In this document: positions 28,263 to 36,513 of the stretch, piece by piece
Position numbering within the stretch: the first letter of the stretch is position 1
How the letters are laid out: the number at the start of each line of letters is the position of its first letter
Assembly: GCA_902563555.1 (NCBI GenBank)
Contig: CACEXM010000002.1
Span: 40,001 to 98,229 of the forward strand
Direction of reading: 5' to 3'
From: an uncultured Pelagibacteraceae bacterium
GTDB taxonomy: Bacteria; Pseudomonadota; Alphaproteobacteria; Pelagibacterales; Pelagibacteraceae
Length of the DNA: 58,229 nucleotides
Made by a program: the position numbers and the translations under genes
Notes under the pieces: generated by a model
What the model saw: the letters and a program-made list of their open reading frames with translations, nothing else
Databases searched by the model: none
Told to the model about the DNA's origin: nothing

Positions 28263-29582
28263 ATGCCAAAGCACATATTAATAAGAGACAAAATTGCTAA
28301 ATTTAATAAAAAAATTTCTGTAAGTGGTGATAAAAGTATAAGTATAAGATGGGTTCTTTTTGCATCACTAGCATCAGGTGTTTCAAAAGCTAAAAATTTA
28401 TTAGTATCAGAGGACGTTTTAGCCGCGATTAAAATTATAAAAAAATTTGGAATTAAAGTCCTTAAAAAAGGAAATATATTTATTATACATGGCAAAGGTT
28501 TTAATGGATATAATTATAAGAATAATTCTGTAATTAACGCCAAGAATTCAGCTACATTAGGAAGATTAATCCTAGGGTTATTAATTAATTCAACAAAAAA
28601 AATAAAATTAATTGGGGATCAAAGTTTATCAAAAAGGGATTTTAAAAGAGTGGCTATTCCACTAACTAAATTTGGTGCAAGATTTCAACTAAAAAAGAAC
28701 TTTGGTTTACCTCTTACTATTTATGGAACAAAAAATTTGAAGCCAATTAAATACCATGAGACAAGAGGTTCAGCTCAGTGCAAAAGTTGTATTATGTTTG
28801 CTGGTATGAGAACTAAGGGTAAAACTATAATAAAAGCAAAGAAATCAAGAAATCACACTGAGCTTTTATGTAAATTTCTAAAATTACCTGTAAAAATAAA
28901 AAATAAAAAAAATTATGATTTAATTGAGATTAATAAAGTAAATAGAATTAATCCATTAAACTATCAAATTCCATCTGACATCAGTTCGGCTGCTTTTTTT
29001 ATAGTACTAACGGCTTTGGCGGAAAACTCCAAAATTGTGATAAAAAATGTAAATATAAACCCATCACGGGTAGGAGTAATAACTATCTTAAAAAAGATGG
29101 GAGTAAAAATTTTTTTTAAAAATAAAAAAATTTATAAAGGAGAAAAGGTTGCAGATATAATTGTATTAAGCTCAAAAAAATTGAATAATATCAAATGCCC
29201 AATCCATTTGAACTCAAGTGCTATAGATGAATTTTTAGTTATATTTTTAGTGGCAGCGAAAGCTAATGGAATATCATACTTTAGAGATATAGCAGAACTT
29301 AATACTAAAGAAAGTCCAAGATTAAAATTAGCCTCTAAAATTCTTAAAATGATGGGGGTGAAAAATATTCTTACAGAAGACTCAATTAAAATATTTGGTA
29401 ACCCAAAACTTGTTATTAATAAAAAAATTATAATTAAGAATTTTTATAAAGATCACAGAATTTTTATGACTAGTGTTATTGCTGCTTTGACTTTTGGTGG
29501 TAAATGGATTATTCATGATAAAGATTCAATCAACACATCTTTTCCCTCTTTTTTAAAAATTATCAAAAATCTCTCAACATGA
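28263..29582 (+). CDS. aroA: 3-phosphoshikimate 1-carboxyvinyltransferase (EPSP synthase)
   Basis: A 439-residue shikimate-pathway enzyme. SGDKSISIRW is the N-terminal PEP/shikimate motif (usual SISHR, His replaced by Ile). ETRGSAQCKSCI and HDKDSINTSFPSFL are typical. The segment NSATLGR at about residues 95-101 has Ala where class I enzymes have Gly (E. coli Gly96), as in class II enzymes. It feeds chorismate to pheA and trp genes. Its last codons overlap cmk by 4 nt. Confidence 0.94.
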   Translation: MPKHILIRDKIAKFNKKISVSGDKSISIRWVLFASLASGVSKAKNLLVSEDVLAAIKIIKKFGIKVLKKGNIFIIHGKGFNGYNYKNNSVINAKNSATLGRLILGLLINSTKKIKLIGDQSLSKRDFKRVAIPLTKFGARFQLKKNFGLPLTIYGTKNLKPIKYHETRGSAQCKSCIMFAGMRTKGKTIIKAKKSRNHTELLCKFLKLPVKIKNKKNYDLIEINKVNRINPLNYQIPSDISSAAFFIVLTALAENSKIVIKNVNINPSRVGVITILKKMGVKIFFKNKKIYKGEKVADIIVLSSKKLNNIKCPIHLNSSAIDEFLVIFLVAAKANGISYFRDIAELNTKESPRLKLASKILKMMGVKNILTEDSIKIFGNPKLVINKKIIIKNFYKDHRIFMTSVIAALTFGGKWIIHDKDSINTSFPSFLKIIKNLST

Positions 29583-30238
29583 AATATAAAAAAAATGACA
29601 TAATTAAAATTGCGATAGACTCACCTGCTGCTGCAGGTGCAGGAACACTGGCTAAATCAATTTCAAAACATTATAATCTTTTTTACTTAGATACAGGAAA
29701 AATATATAGGTTTATTGCACATTTAAAATTAAAATCTAAGAATAATTTTAGTGTATCTTTTTTAAAAAAAAAAATAAGAGATCTAAGAATGATTGACTTA
29801 AAAAATAAAAAATTACTTTCTGATGAAGTTGGTATCGAAGCCTCTATCATTTCAAAAAACAAAAAAATAAGAAATCTTGTTCATGCTTTCCAGGTAAATT
29901 ATGCTTACAACCCTCCAAAAAAGTATAATGGTTCTTGTCTTGATGGTCGGGACATTACATACAAAATAATACCTGATGCAGAATTTAAATTTTTCATAAC
30001 AGCTAATATCAAAACAAGAGCAAATAGAAGATTTAAAGAGTTAAAAAAGATAAAAAAAAATATTACATTTAACGAAGTGTTAAAAAGCATGAAAAAACGT
30101 GATAAAAGTGACTATTCACGCAAGTTATCACCTCTAAAGAAAACAAAAGATTCAGTATTGATTAACACCACAAATTTATCTAAAAGAGCGTGTTTTTTAA
30201 AAATAAAAAAAATAATAGACAAAAGACTCAATAACTAA
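29579..30238 (+). CDS. cmk: Cytidylate kinase, P-loop lysine absent
   Basis: A 219-residue (d)CMP kinase by context (aroA-cmk-rpsA is a classic order) and motifs: LDTGKIYR, DGRDITYKIIPDAEFKFFIT and the arginine-rich SRKLSPLKKTKDSVLINTT. The phosphate-binding loop reads DSPAAAGAGT at residues 14-23. The canonical form is DGPAASGKGT, so Ala21 replaces the P-loop lysine and Ser15 the first glycine. All other kinase signatures are intact, which argues against decay. Its stop overlaps the rpsA start as TAATG. Confidence 0.88.
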   Translation: MKYKKNDIIKIAIDSPAAAGAGTLAKSISKHYNLFYLDTGKIYRFIAHLKLKSKNNFSVSFLKKKIRDLRMIDLKNKKLLSDEVGIEASIISKNKKIRNLVHAFQVNYAYNPPKKYNGSCLDGRDITYKIIPDAEFKFFITANIKTRANRRFKELKKIKKNITFNEVLKSMKKRDKSDYSRKLSPLKKTKDSVLINTTNLSKRACFLKIKKIIDKRLNN

Positions 30239-31962
30239 TGGAAATATATAAAGACTTAAAAAACCCTGACAACCAACAATTTGAAAAACTATTAAATAGT
30301 CAATTATCAAAGGTAAATATCGAGGAAGGAAAAATAATTGAAGGCAAAGTTAACAAAATAACTGAAAAATATGTTTTTCTACATGTTGATGGACTAAAGT
30401 CTGAACCTGTTCTTGATATAAATGAGCTTAAAAGTATGGGTCTCAGTGAAAAAATTAAGGTAGGAGAAAAAATTTCAGTATTATTAGAAAAATTAGAGGA
30501 CAAGATGGGTGAAGTGGTCGTATCTGCCAGCAAAGCACAAAAGATAAAGGGATGGGATAAACTGGTAGAGGCTTACGAAAAAAAAGAACCAATAATGGGT
30601 AAAATTACTTCGAAGTGTAAAGGAGGTTGTATCGTCGAACACATAGAGACTGGGTCTTTAATGTTTTTACCAGGTTCTCAAATAAGTGATAAGCCTCTTA
30701 AAGATATAAGTCATCTTATGAATGAGCCACAAAAGTTTGCGTTGATTAAATTAGATAAAGTTAGAGGTAATGCATGTGTTTCTAGGAGAGAGATAATCTC
30801 TTCTTTTAAAAAAGAGGATAAAGCAAAGATTGTAGATAAATATAAAGTTGGAGATATTATAAAGGGTGCTGAAGTAAAGGGCTATAGCACATTTGGTTGT
30901 TTTTTTAATGTGAATGGAGAAATTGATGTTTTAGTTCACCTGCAAGAAATTTCTTATTCGAGAGTTAATCATCCAGACGAAATATTTAACATTGGCGAAA
31001 AACATGACCTTAAAGTAATATCTGTAGATAAAGAAAAACTTCAAGTTGGCTGTTCAGTTAAACAAATGTCACCAGATCCTTTTGAGCATATTCAAAATTA
31101 TGAACTGAATAAAATTTACAAGGCAAAAGTTTCGAAGATTATGGATTTTGGTGCATTTTGTGAATTAGAGCCTGGTTTAACAACTCTTTTACACTCAAGC
31201 GAACTAAGTTGGACAAAAAAAAATGTATCGGCAAAAAAGATGTTAAAAGTCGGTGATGAAATAGACTGTGTCATTACTGAGATTGATAAAGAAAAAAGAA
31301 GAGTTGCTATATCCCATAAACTTACACTAGAAAATCCTTTTGAAGTTTTTCAAAAAAAATACCCAGTTGGTACCATTGTAAATGGTGAAGTAATTAACAA
31401 AAATGAATATTCTTTATTTGTAAAAGTTGAAGACCTAAACGTGGATACATTTTTACATTGCAATGATCTAACTTATTTAAACAATGGCGAGGAAGAACTT
31501 TCGAAATATAAAAAAGGAGATAAGATTCAAGTAAAAGTTTTAGAAATAAAAATAGAAGAACAGAAAATAAGAGTAGGTTATAAACAAACACAAAAAGACC
31601 CATTGAATTGGTTTGCTGATAAGAAAAAAAATCAAACTATAACTGTCAAGATAATTTCTACAGATAATAAAGGACTGACTGTGAGACCTGAAGGCTGCGA
31701 AATGGATTTCATTATCAGAAAGTCTCAAATTGCGATCAATCCTGCAGATGCTAGGCCATCTAGATTTACTGGTGGTGAAAAAATAGACTGTGCTATATCT
31801 GAAATTGATATCGATAAAAGAAAAATTTCTTTAAGTATGAAACTTTTAGAAGAAATTGAAAAAAAGGAAGCTCTTGATAAATATGGGGCAGAAGGTTCTG
31901 GAAAAAATCTTCCTTTTTCATCTTTATCAGAAGATTTAAAGAAAAAAGAAAAAAAAAAGTGA
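30238..31962 (+). CDS. rpsA: 30S ribosomal protein S1
   Basis: A 574-residue protein with six S1/OB-fold repeats. Signs of the repeats are EGKVNKITEKYVFLHVDGLKS near the N-terminus, GAEVKGYSTFGCFFNVNGEI, KAKVSKIMDFGAFCELEPGL and NGEVINKNEYSLFVKV. S1 captures mRNA on the 30S subunit, which matters here because many genes have weak or absent Shine-Dalgarno sequences. It ends in a lysine-rich tail and is followed 25 nt later by ihfB. Confidence 0.96.
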   Translation: MEIYKDLKNPDNQQFEKLLNSQLSKVNIEEGKIIEGKVNKITEKYVFLHVDGLKSEPVLDINELKSMGLSEKIKVGEKISVLLEKLEDKMGEVVVSASKAQKIKGWDKLVEAYEKKEPIMGKITSKCKGGCIVEHIETGSLMFLPGSQISDKPLKDISHLMNEPQKFALIKLDKVRGNACVSRREIISSFKKEDKAKIVDKYKVGDIIKGAEVKGYSTFGCFFNVNGEIDVLVHLQEISYSRVNHPDEIFNIGEKHDLKVISVDKEKLQVGCSVKQMSPDPFEHIQNYELNKIYKAKVSKIMDFGAFCELEPGLTTLLHSSELSWTKKNVSAKKMLKVGDEIDCVITEIDKEKRRVAISHKLTLENPFEVFQKKYPVGTIVNGEVINKNEYSLFVKVEDLNVDTFLHCNDLTYLNNGEEELSKYKKGDKIQVKVLEIKIEEQKIRVGYKQTQKDPLNWFADKKKNQTITVKIISTDNKGLTVRPEGCEMDFIIRKSQIAINPADARPSRFTGGEKIDCAISEIDIDKRKISLSMKLLEEIEKKEALDKYGAEGSGKNLPFSSLSEDLKKKEKKK

Positions 31963-31987
31963 AGTTACTTAAAAGAGTAGTAAAAAA

Positions 31988-32281
31988 TTGGGTATAGTTA
32001 AGTCAAAACTTTTAAAACAAATCTCCAAAAGTTTTCCAAATTTTTCAAAAAAAGATGTCGAAAAAGTAACAAATATAATTTTGAATGAAATTAAAGACTC
32101 TCTAAAAAGAGGTGAGCGAATAGAAATAAGGGGTTGGGGATCTTTAAGTACAAGGATTCAAAAATCATCTATCAGAAGAAACCCTAAAACTGGAGATAAA
32201 GTCGCTGTACCGACCAAAAAAGTAATATATTGGAAAATGAGTAAAGAAATGTTTAAAAAGATTAATGATGAAAAAGAGTAA
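31988..32281 (+). CDS. ihfB: Integration host factor subunit beta
   Basis: A 97-residue HU/IHF DNA-bending protein. ERIEIRGWGSLSTRIQKSS, then RNPKTGDKVAVPTKKV, is the beta-arm with the RNPKTG signature. The frame is closed by a TAA 18 nt upstream and has no ATG before the conserved start, so TTG is the likely start codon, with AGAG about 10 nt upstream. rpsA-ihfB adjacency identifies it as the beta subunit. It overlaps pyrF by 17 nt. Confidence 0.92.
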   Translation: MGIVKSKLLKQISKSFPNFSKKDVEKVTNIILNEIKDSLKRGERIEIRGWGSLSTRIQKSSIRRNPKTGDKVAVPTKKVIYWKMSKEMFKKINDEKE

Positions 32282-32942
32282 AATATTTGTCGCTTGCGAT
32301 ACTACAAAAATATTAAAAATTAAAAATATTATAAAAGAAACTCAAAATAATAAGTTGAAAATTGGCTATAAATTTGGTTTAGAATTTCTTAATTCCCAAA
32401 ATGGAAGAGTTTTTTTATCTAAAATTAAAGAAAAAATAATTTTTGCTGATTTAAAACTTCATGATATTCCAAACACATGTGTGTCTACGATTAGGGCAAT
32501 TAAAGATCTTAAAGTAAATTATTTGACAATACATATCAGCTCAGGTTTAGATGCTCTTAAAGCTGCAAAAAAAGTTTCGGGTAATATAAAATTGATAGGT
32601 GTTACAGTTCTCACATCTTTGGACAATAAGGCATTGAGAGAAATCGGGTTTAATAAGAATGTAAAAAAAATAGTTCTTCATCAAGCAAGATTAGCAAATA
32701 AGGCAAAATTAGATGCTATCGTATGTAGTGCACAAGAGGTAAAAATAGTAAAAAAAATATTTAAAAAAGAAATAATAACTCCCGGGATAAGATTTACCTC
32801 AAAAATAGATGATCAAAAAAGAGTTTTAACACCTAAAGAGGCTTTAGCAAATGGTGCTGACTGGCTGGTGATAGGCAGAGATTTAACTAAGGGTAATATT
32901 AAAAAAAATACACAATTATTAATTGATCATCTAAGTCAATGA
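32265..32942 (+). CDS. pyrF: Orotidine 5'-phosphate decarboxylase
   Basis: A 225-residue TIM-barrel enzyme that makes UMP. The catalytic DLKLHDIPNT motif is intact (about residues 66-75), and GADWLVIGRDLT closes the phosphate site. Two adjacent ATGs are possible starts, both inside the end of ihfB. Its stop overlaps trpF as ATGA. Confidence 0.95.
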   Translation: MMKKSKIFVACDTTKILKIKNIIKETQNNKLKIGYKFGLEFLNSQNGRVFLSKIKEKIIFADLKLHDIPNTCVSTIRAIKDLKVNYLTIHISSGLDALKAAKKVSGNIKLIGVTVLTSLDNKALREIGFNKNVKKIVLHQARLANKAKLDAIVCSAQEVKIVKKIFKKEIITPGIRFTSKIDDQKRVLTPKEALANGADWLVIGRDLTKGNIKKNTQLLIDHLSQ

Positions 32943-33556
32943 TCAAGGGTTTAAAAATTTGTGGAGTCTCAGATCCTAAAACTTTAAATTTTATTTTAAA
33001 TCATCGTCACCCACCAAAATTTATAGGTTTTATTACCAACTATGAGAAAAGTAGAAGATTTGTAAATTATGAAAAATTACGACAATTAATTAACGTTGAT
33101 AAAAAAAAAATTAATTTTACTTCAGTGCTTGTTAATCCAACTGACGAAATTTTAGAAAAAATAAAGCCTCTAAATTTTGATTATTATCAACTTTACGATG
33201 TAGACCCTAAAAGAACGAAAGAAATTAAATTAAAATATAAAATCAAGATTATTACTGCAATTACAGTTTCTAACAAAAATGATGTAATTAAATATAAAGA
33301 TTACTCAGATATTTCAGATATAATTCTATTTGACTCAAAGGGTTACCATATGTCAGAAAGTTTTGATCACAATTTATTGAACGGAGTATCTAAAGAATTA
33401 AATAAAATGATTGCAGGAAATATTCAAATAGATGATATTCCTAACTTTGAGGATAAAGACTTTATAATTGACCTTAGCGGAGCCTTAGAAAATGAAAAAG
33501 GGGAAAAAGATATTAATAGAATTAATAAATTGTTAAATTTATTCTCAAAAATATGA
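32939..33556 (+). CDS. trpF: Phosphoribosylanthranilate isomerase, divergent
   Basis: A 205-residue TIM-barrel protein. The N-terminal LKICGVSDP carries the catalytic Cys, and ILFDS the expected Asp general acid. Later phosphate-binding segments differ from the family: SGGL reads IAGN, and VDVSSGVE reads IDLSGALE. Gene order trpF-trpB-trpA with ATGA overlaps supports the assignment. Reaction expected: phosphoribosylanthranilate to CdRP. It sits in an accD-containing cluster common in proteobacteria (trpFBA-accD-folC). Confidence 0.83.
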   Translation: MIKGLKICGVSDPKTLNFILNHRHPPKFIGFITNYEKSRRFVNYEKLRQLINVDKKKINFTSVLVNPTDEILEKIKPLNFDYYQLYDVDPKRTKEIKLKYKIKIITAITVSNKNDVIKYKDYSDISDIILFDSKGYHMSESFDHNLLNGVSKELNKMIAGNIQIDDIPNFEDKDFIIDLSGALENEKGEKDINRINKLLNLFSKI

Positions 33557-34788
33557 AACTAAAAAAAAAGATACCAGTAATTGACCAAGGAAATAAGCTC
33601 GGTTTCTGGGGTGGTAAATTTGGAGGAAACTTCGTCCCTGAAACTTTAAAAAAACCAATCGAAGATTTAGAGAATTTATTTAATAAACTTAAAAAAGATA
33701 AAAAGTTTATTGCTGAAAGAGATAAATATTTTAAAAATTGGATTGGAACCCCTACTCGTTTTATAAAACTAGAGAATTTAACCAAATATGTTGGTGGAGC
33801 TCAAATTTGGTCTAAGGTTGTGTCAGATGCAAATGGTGGTGCACATAAAATCTATAATGCAACAGTGCATTGCTTACTTGCAAAACGATCTGGTAAAAAA
33901 ATTATATGTGGGGATACTGGTGCTGGATATGCTGGTAAAATGTTGAGTATGGCAGCCAAAAAATTTGGTTTAAAATGTAAAATTTTTATGGGAGCAAAAG
34001 ACATTGAGAGACAACAGCCAAATGTAAGAGCTATGAAGAAAAATGGTGCTGAAGTCATACCTGTTTATTCAGGAAGCCAAACGCTTGTTGATGCCGTTTC
34101 TGAGTGTATGCGTTTTTGGGTTGCTAATTGTGACACAACAGCCATGTGTGTTGGAAGTACTGTGGGTCCAGCTGTCTTTGTTCGTATTTGTGGATGGAGC
34201 ACAAGCCAGATATCTAGAGAATTAAAAGTCCAATTAATTGATGAATTTGGCTCTATCCCAAAAAAACTGAAATTATATAATTGTGTAGGTGGAGGTAGTT
34301 CGAGCTTTGGTTTTTGGAATGAATTTATGGATTACGACAAAAAACAATGCGAATTTATTGGGGTAGAGGCTGGTGGCCCAGCAAAAAGCAAAAGACATGC
34401 TGCGCCTCTCACTTACGGTTCAAAAATTGGAATACTGCATGGTGCAGCTCAATATGTAAATCAAAACTCGGACGGACAAATAGAGGAAACAGAGTCTATT
34501 TCAGCAGGACTCGACTATCCAGGAATTTCTCCACTCCATTGTTTTCTTAAAGATACCAAAAGAGCAAGATATACAGCTGTCAGTGATGAAGAAGCATTAA
34601 AGGCTTATAAACTCGTAACTAAATATGAAAAATTAAGACCATCGTTAGAACCAAGTCACGCCTTCTCTGTTGCAATAAGAGAAGCAAAAAAAATGAGTAA
34701 GAATACAATAGTCGTAGTTAATAGCTGTGGGGACGCTTATAAAGATAAAAAAATTTTAAAAAATAGACTTGGAAAAAAATATGCTTAA
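33553..34788 (+). CDS. trpB: Tryptophan synthase beta-like PLP enzyme, altered active site
   Basis: A 411-residue fold-type II PLP protein. Overall similarity to TrpB is clear: GKFGGNFVPETL, GLKCKIFMGAKDIERQQPNV, CVGGGSS and SISAGLDYPGISP. The PLP lysine is kept (GGAHK, K99). Several canonical residues are not: the ETGAGQHG loop reads DTGAGYAG (D121 for the catalytic Glu109 of the Salmonella enzyme), GPHPYP reads GPAVFV, and NLSGRGDKD reads NSCGDAYKD (C392 for the PLP-contacting Ser377). The frame is intact over full length. It may still make tryptophan or catalyse a related beta-replacement. Confidence 0.85.
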   Translation: MKLKKKIPVIDQGNKLGFWGGKFGGNFVPETLKKPIEDLENLFNKLKKDKKFIAERDKYFKNWIGTPTRFIKLENLTKYVGGAQIWSKVVSDANGGAHKIYNATVHCLLAKRSGKKIICGDTGAGYAGKMLSMAAKKFGLKCKIFMGAKDIERQQPNVRAMKKNGAEVIPVYSGSQTLVDAVSECMRFWVANCDTTAMCVGSTVGPAVFVRICGWSTSQISRELKVQLIDEFGSIPKKLKLYNCVGGGSSSFGFWNEFMDYDKKQCEFIGVEAGGPAKSKRHAAPLTYGSKIGILHGAAQYVNQNSDGQIEETESISAGLDYPGISPLHCFLKDTKRARYTAVSDEEALKAYKLVTKYEKLRPSLEPSHAFSVAIREAKKMSKNTIVVVNSCGDAYKDKKILKNRLGKKYA

Positions 34789-35581
34789 CCCTATTGATCT
34801 AGCTTTTAAAAAAGCAAAAAAAGAAAATAGACCAGCTCTTCTAACATATACTGTGGCAGGTGATAGTACAAAAAACCAATCTTTATTAATACTGAATGCT
34901 ATATCAAAATACGCAGATATTTTGGAATTAGGAGTTCCGCACAACACACCAGTTGCGGATGGAAGCCAAATACAAACTAGTGCATACAGAGCTATAAAAA
35001 ATGGAATTAAGATAGAAGATATTTTTTGGATAGTAAAAAAATATAAGAAAAAAAAAAATTCTAAACCTATTATTTTAATGGGTTACTATAATATGATATT
35101 TCAGTATGGAGAAAAAAAATTTTTAGAAAAATGTAAAAAAGTTGGTGTTAACGGATTAATAGTTGTCGATTTACCTTGGCCGGAAAATAAATCTTTTACA
35201 AAAAAATGTGAGAAAAAATCAATTTATCTAGTTCAACTTTTATCACCTACTACTTCAAAGGAAAGACTTAATAAAATAATTAAAGATTCTCATGCTATGA
35301 ACTATTTCATATCAATGCTATCTACTACGGGTGGTAAATTAAAAGTATCTCCTAAAAAGATTATGACAAATTACTCTAAAATTAAGAAAATAAATCCAAA
35401 AAAAAATGTTGTGATAGGCTTTGGGATTACAGAAAAATCAATAAAATCATTAAAAAAAGCCGATGGATTAGTGGTAGGAAGCGCAATTTGTAAGGAAATA
35501 TCTGTTTCAATTCAAAAAAGACAAAATCCTGTCACAAATGTTGCTAATTTAGTGAAAAAGCTTAAATATAAAATTTTATGA
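34781..35581 (+). CDS. trpA: Tryptophan synthase alpha subunit, divergent loops
   Basis: A 266-residue TIM barrel. With the start at 34781 (GGA 8 nt upstream; an ATG 12 nt earlier is less likely) numbering matches E. coli TrpA, with catalytic Glu49 in LELGVP and Asp60 in VADG. Loop 2 reads PHNTPVADG (Thr56 for Asp56, which contacts the beta subunit), and loop 6 reads SMLSTTGG (Met179 for Arg179, Thr183 kept). GFGIT and VVGSAICK keep the phosphate site. It overlaps trpB by 8 nt and is coupled to accD by ATGA. Confidence 0.86.
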   Translation: MLNPIDLAFKKAKKENRPALLTYTVAGDSTKNQSLLILNAISKYADILELGVPHNTPVADGSQIQTSAYRAIKNGIKIEDIFWIVKKYKKKKNSKPIILMGYYNMIFQYGEKKFLEKCKKVGVNGLIVVDLPWPENKSFTKKCEKKSIYLVQLLSPTTSKERLNKIIKDSHAMNYFISMLSTTGGKLKVSPKKIMTNYSKIKKINPKKNVVIGFGITEKSIKSLKKADGLVVGSAICKEISVSIQKRQNPVTNVANLVKKLKYKIL

Positions 35582-36513
35582 ACTGGATTACTAAAATAAT
35601 TAAGGCTGGTGAAAAGATTAAATCCGCTCTTCATAAAAGAGCTACAAAAGAGGACATAGCTAATAGCGACTGGACGTCATGTTGTAAAGGCCCTATCTTA
35701 AAAAAAGATCTTAAGAAAAACTTATGGGTATGTCCCGAACCTGAATGCAATAAACATCATAGAATTACACCGAAACAAAGGTTTGATATTCTTTTTGGTG
35801 AAAAGAATTATGAAATTTTTAAGACTCCAATTCCTAAAGATGATCCGCTGAATTGGACTGATACAAAATCTTATAAAGATAGGTTAAAGAGTGCTAGAAA
35901 AAAAACTGGTATGGATTGTGGAATGATGGTTGTCTGTGGAACAATCAATAATATCAAAATAACAGCTGTAGCATCTGACTTTGATTTTTTAGGCGCATCA
36001 ATGGCTGCTGCTGAAGGCGAGGCATTTCTATATGGTATTCAGCATGCAATTGAGAATAAAACACCTTTTTTATGTGTTAGTGCTGGTGGAGGAATGAGAA
36101 TGATGGAAAGTTTAATTTCTTTATCCCAAATGACAAGATCAACTTTAGCTATTAATGAACTAAAAAAGAACAATCTTCCATATATTGTTTGTATTACTGA
36201 TCCAACAGCGGGTGGCATTACTGCATCGTACGCGATGCTAGGTGATATTCATATAGCAGAACCAGGTGCTTTAATTGCATTTGCTGGTGCAAGAGTGATT
36301 CAAGGAACAGTTAAAGAAGAACTACCTGAGGGTTTTCAAAAAAGCGAATATGTTGAAAAAACTGGTTTTGTAGACATGATTGTTGAAAGAAAAGATCTTT
36401 CTGAAAAAATTGGAACTTTATTATCAATATTGTTAAAGAAAAATTCTGTTATAAATTCTGAAGAAAATGAAACTTCAGAAGATAGTCAATCACTTACAAA
36501 AGCTGCATCCTAA
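35578..36513 (+). CDS. accD: Acetyl-CoA carboxylase carboxyltransferase beta subunit
   Basis: A 311-residue partner of AccA. The carboxyltransferase core is intact (GTINNIKITAVASDFDFLGAS, SAGGGMRMMESLISLSQM, TDPTAGGITASYAMLGDI and GARVIQGTVKEELPEGFQ). The N-terminal zinc ribbon is unusual: the first pair is adjacent (C35-C36 in TSCCKGP) and the second is CPEPEC (C52, C57) instead of two CxxC knuckles. The gene overlaps folC by 47 nt. Confidence 0.93.
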   Translation: MNWITKIIKAGEKIKSALHKRATKEDIANSDWTSCCKGPILKKDLKKNLWVCPEPECNKHHRITPKQRFDILFGEKNYEIFKTPIPKDDPLNWTDTKSYKDRLKSARKKTGMDCGMMVVCGTINNIKITAVASDFDFLGASMAAAEGEAFLYGIQHAIENKTPFLCVSAGGGMRMMESLISLSQMTRSTLAINELKKNNLPYIVCITDPTAGGITASYAMLGDIHIAEPGALIAFAGARVIQGTVKEELPEGFQKSEYVEKTGFVDMIVERKDLSEKIGTLLSILLKKNSVINSEENETSEDSQSLTKAAS

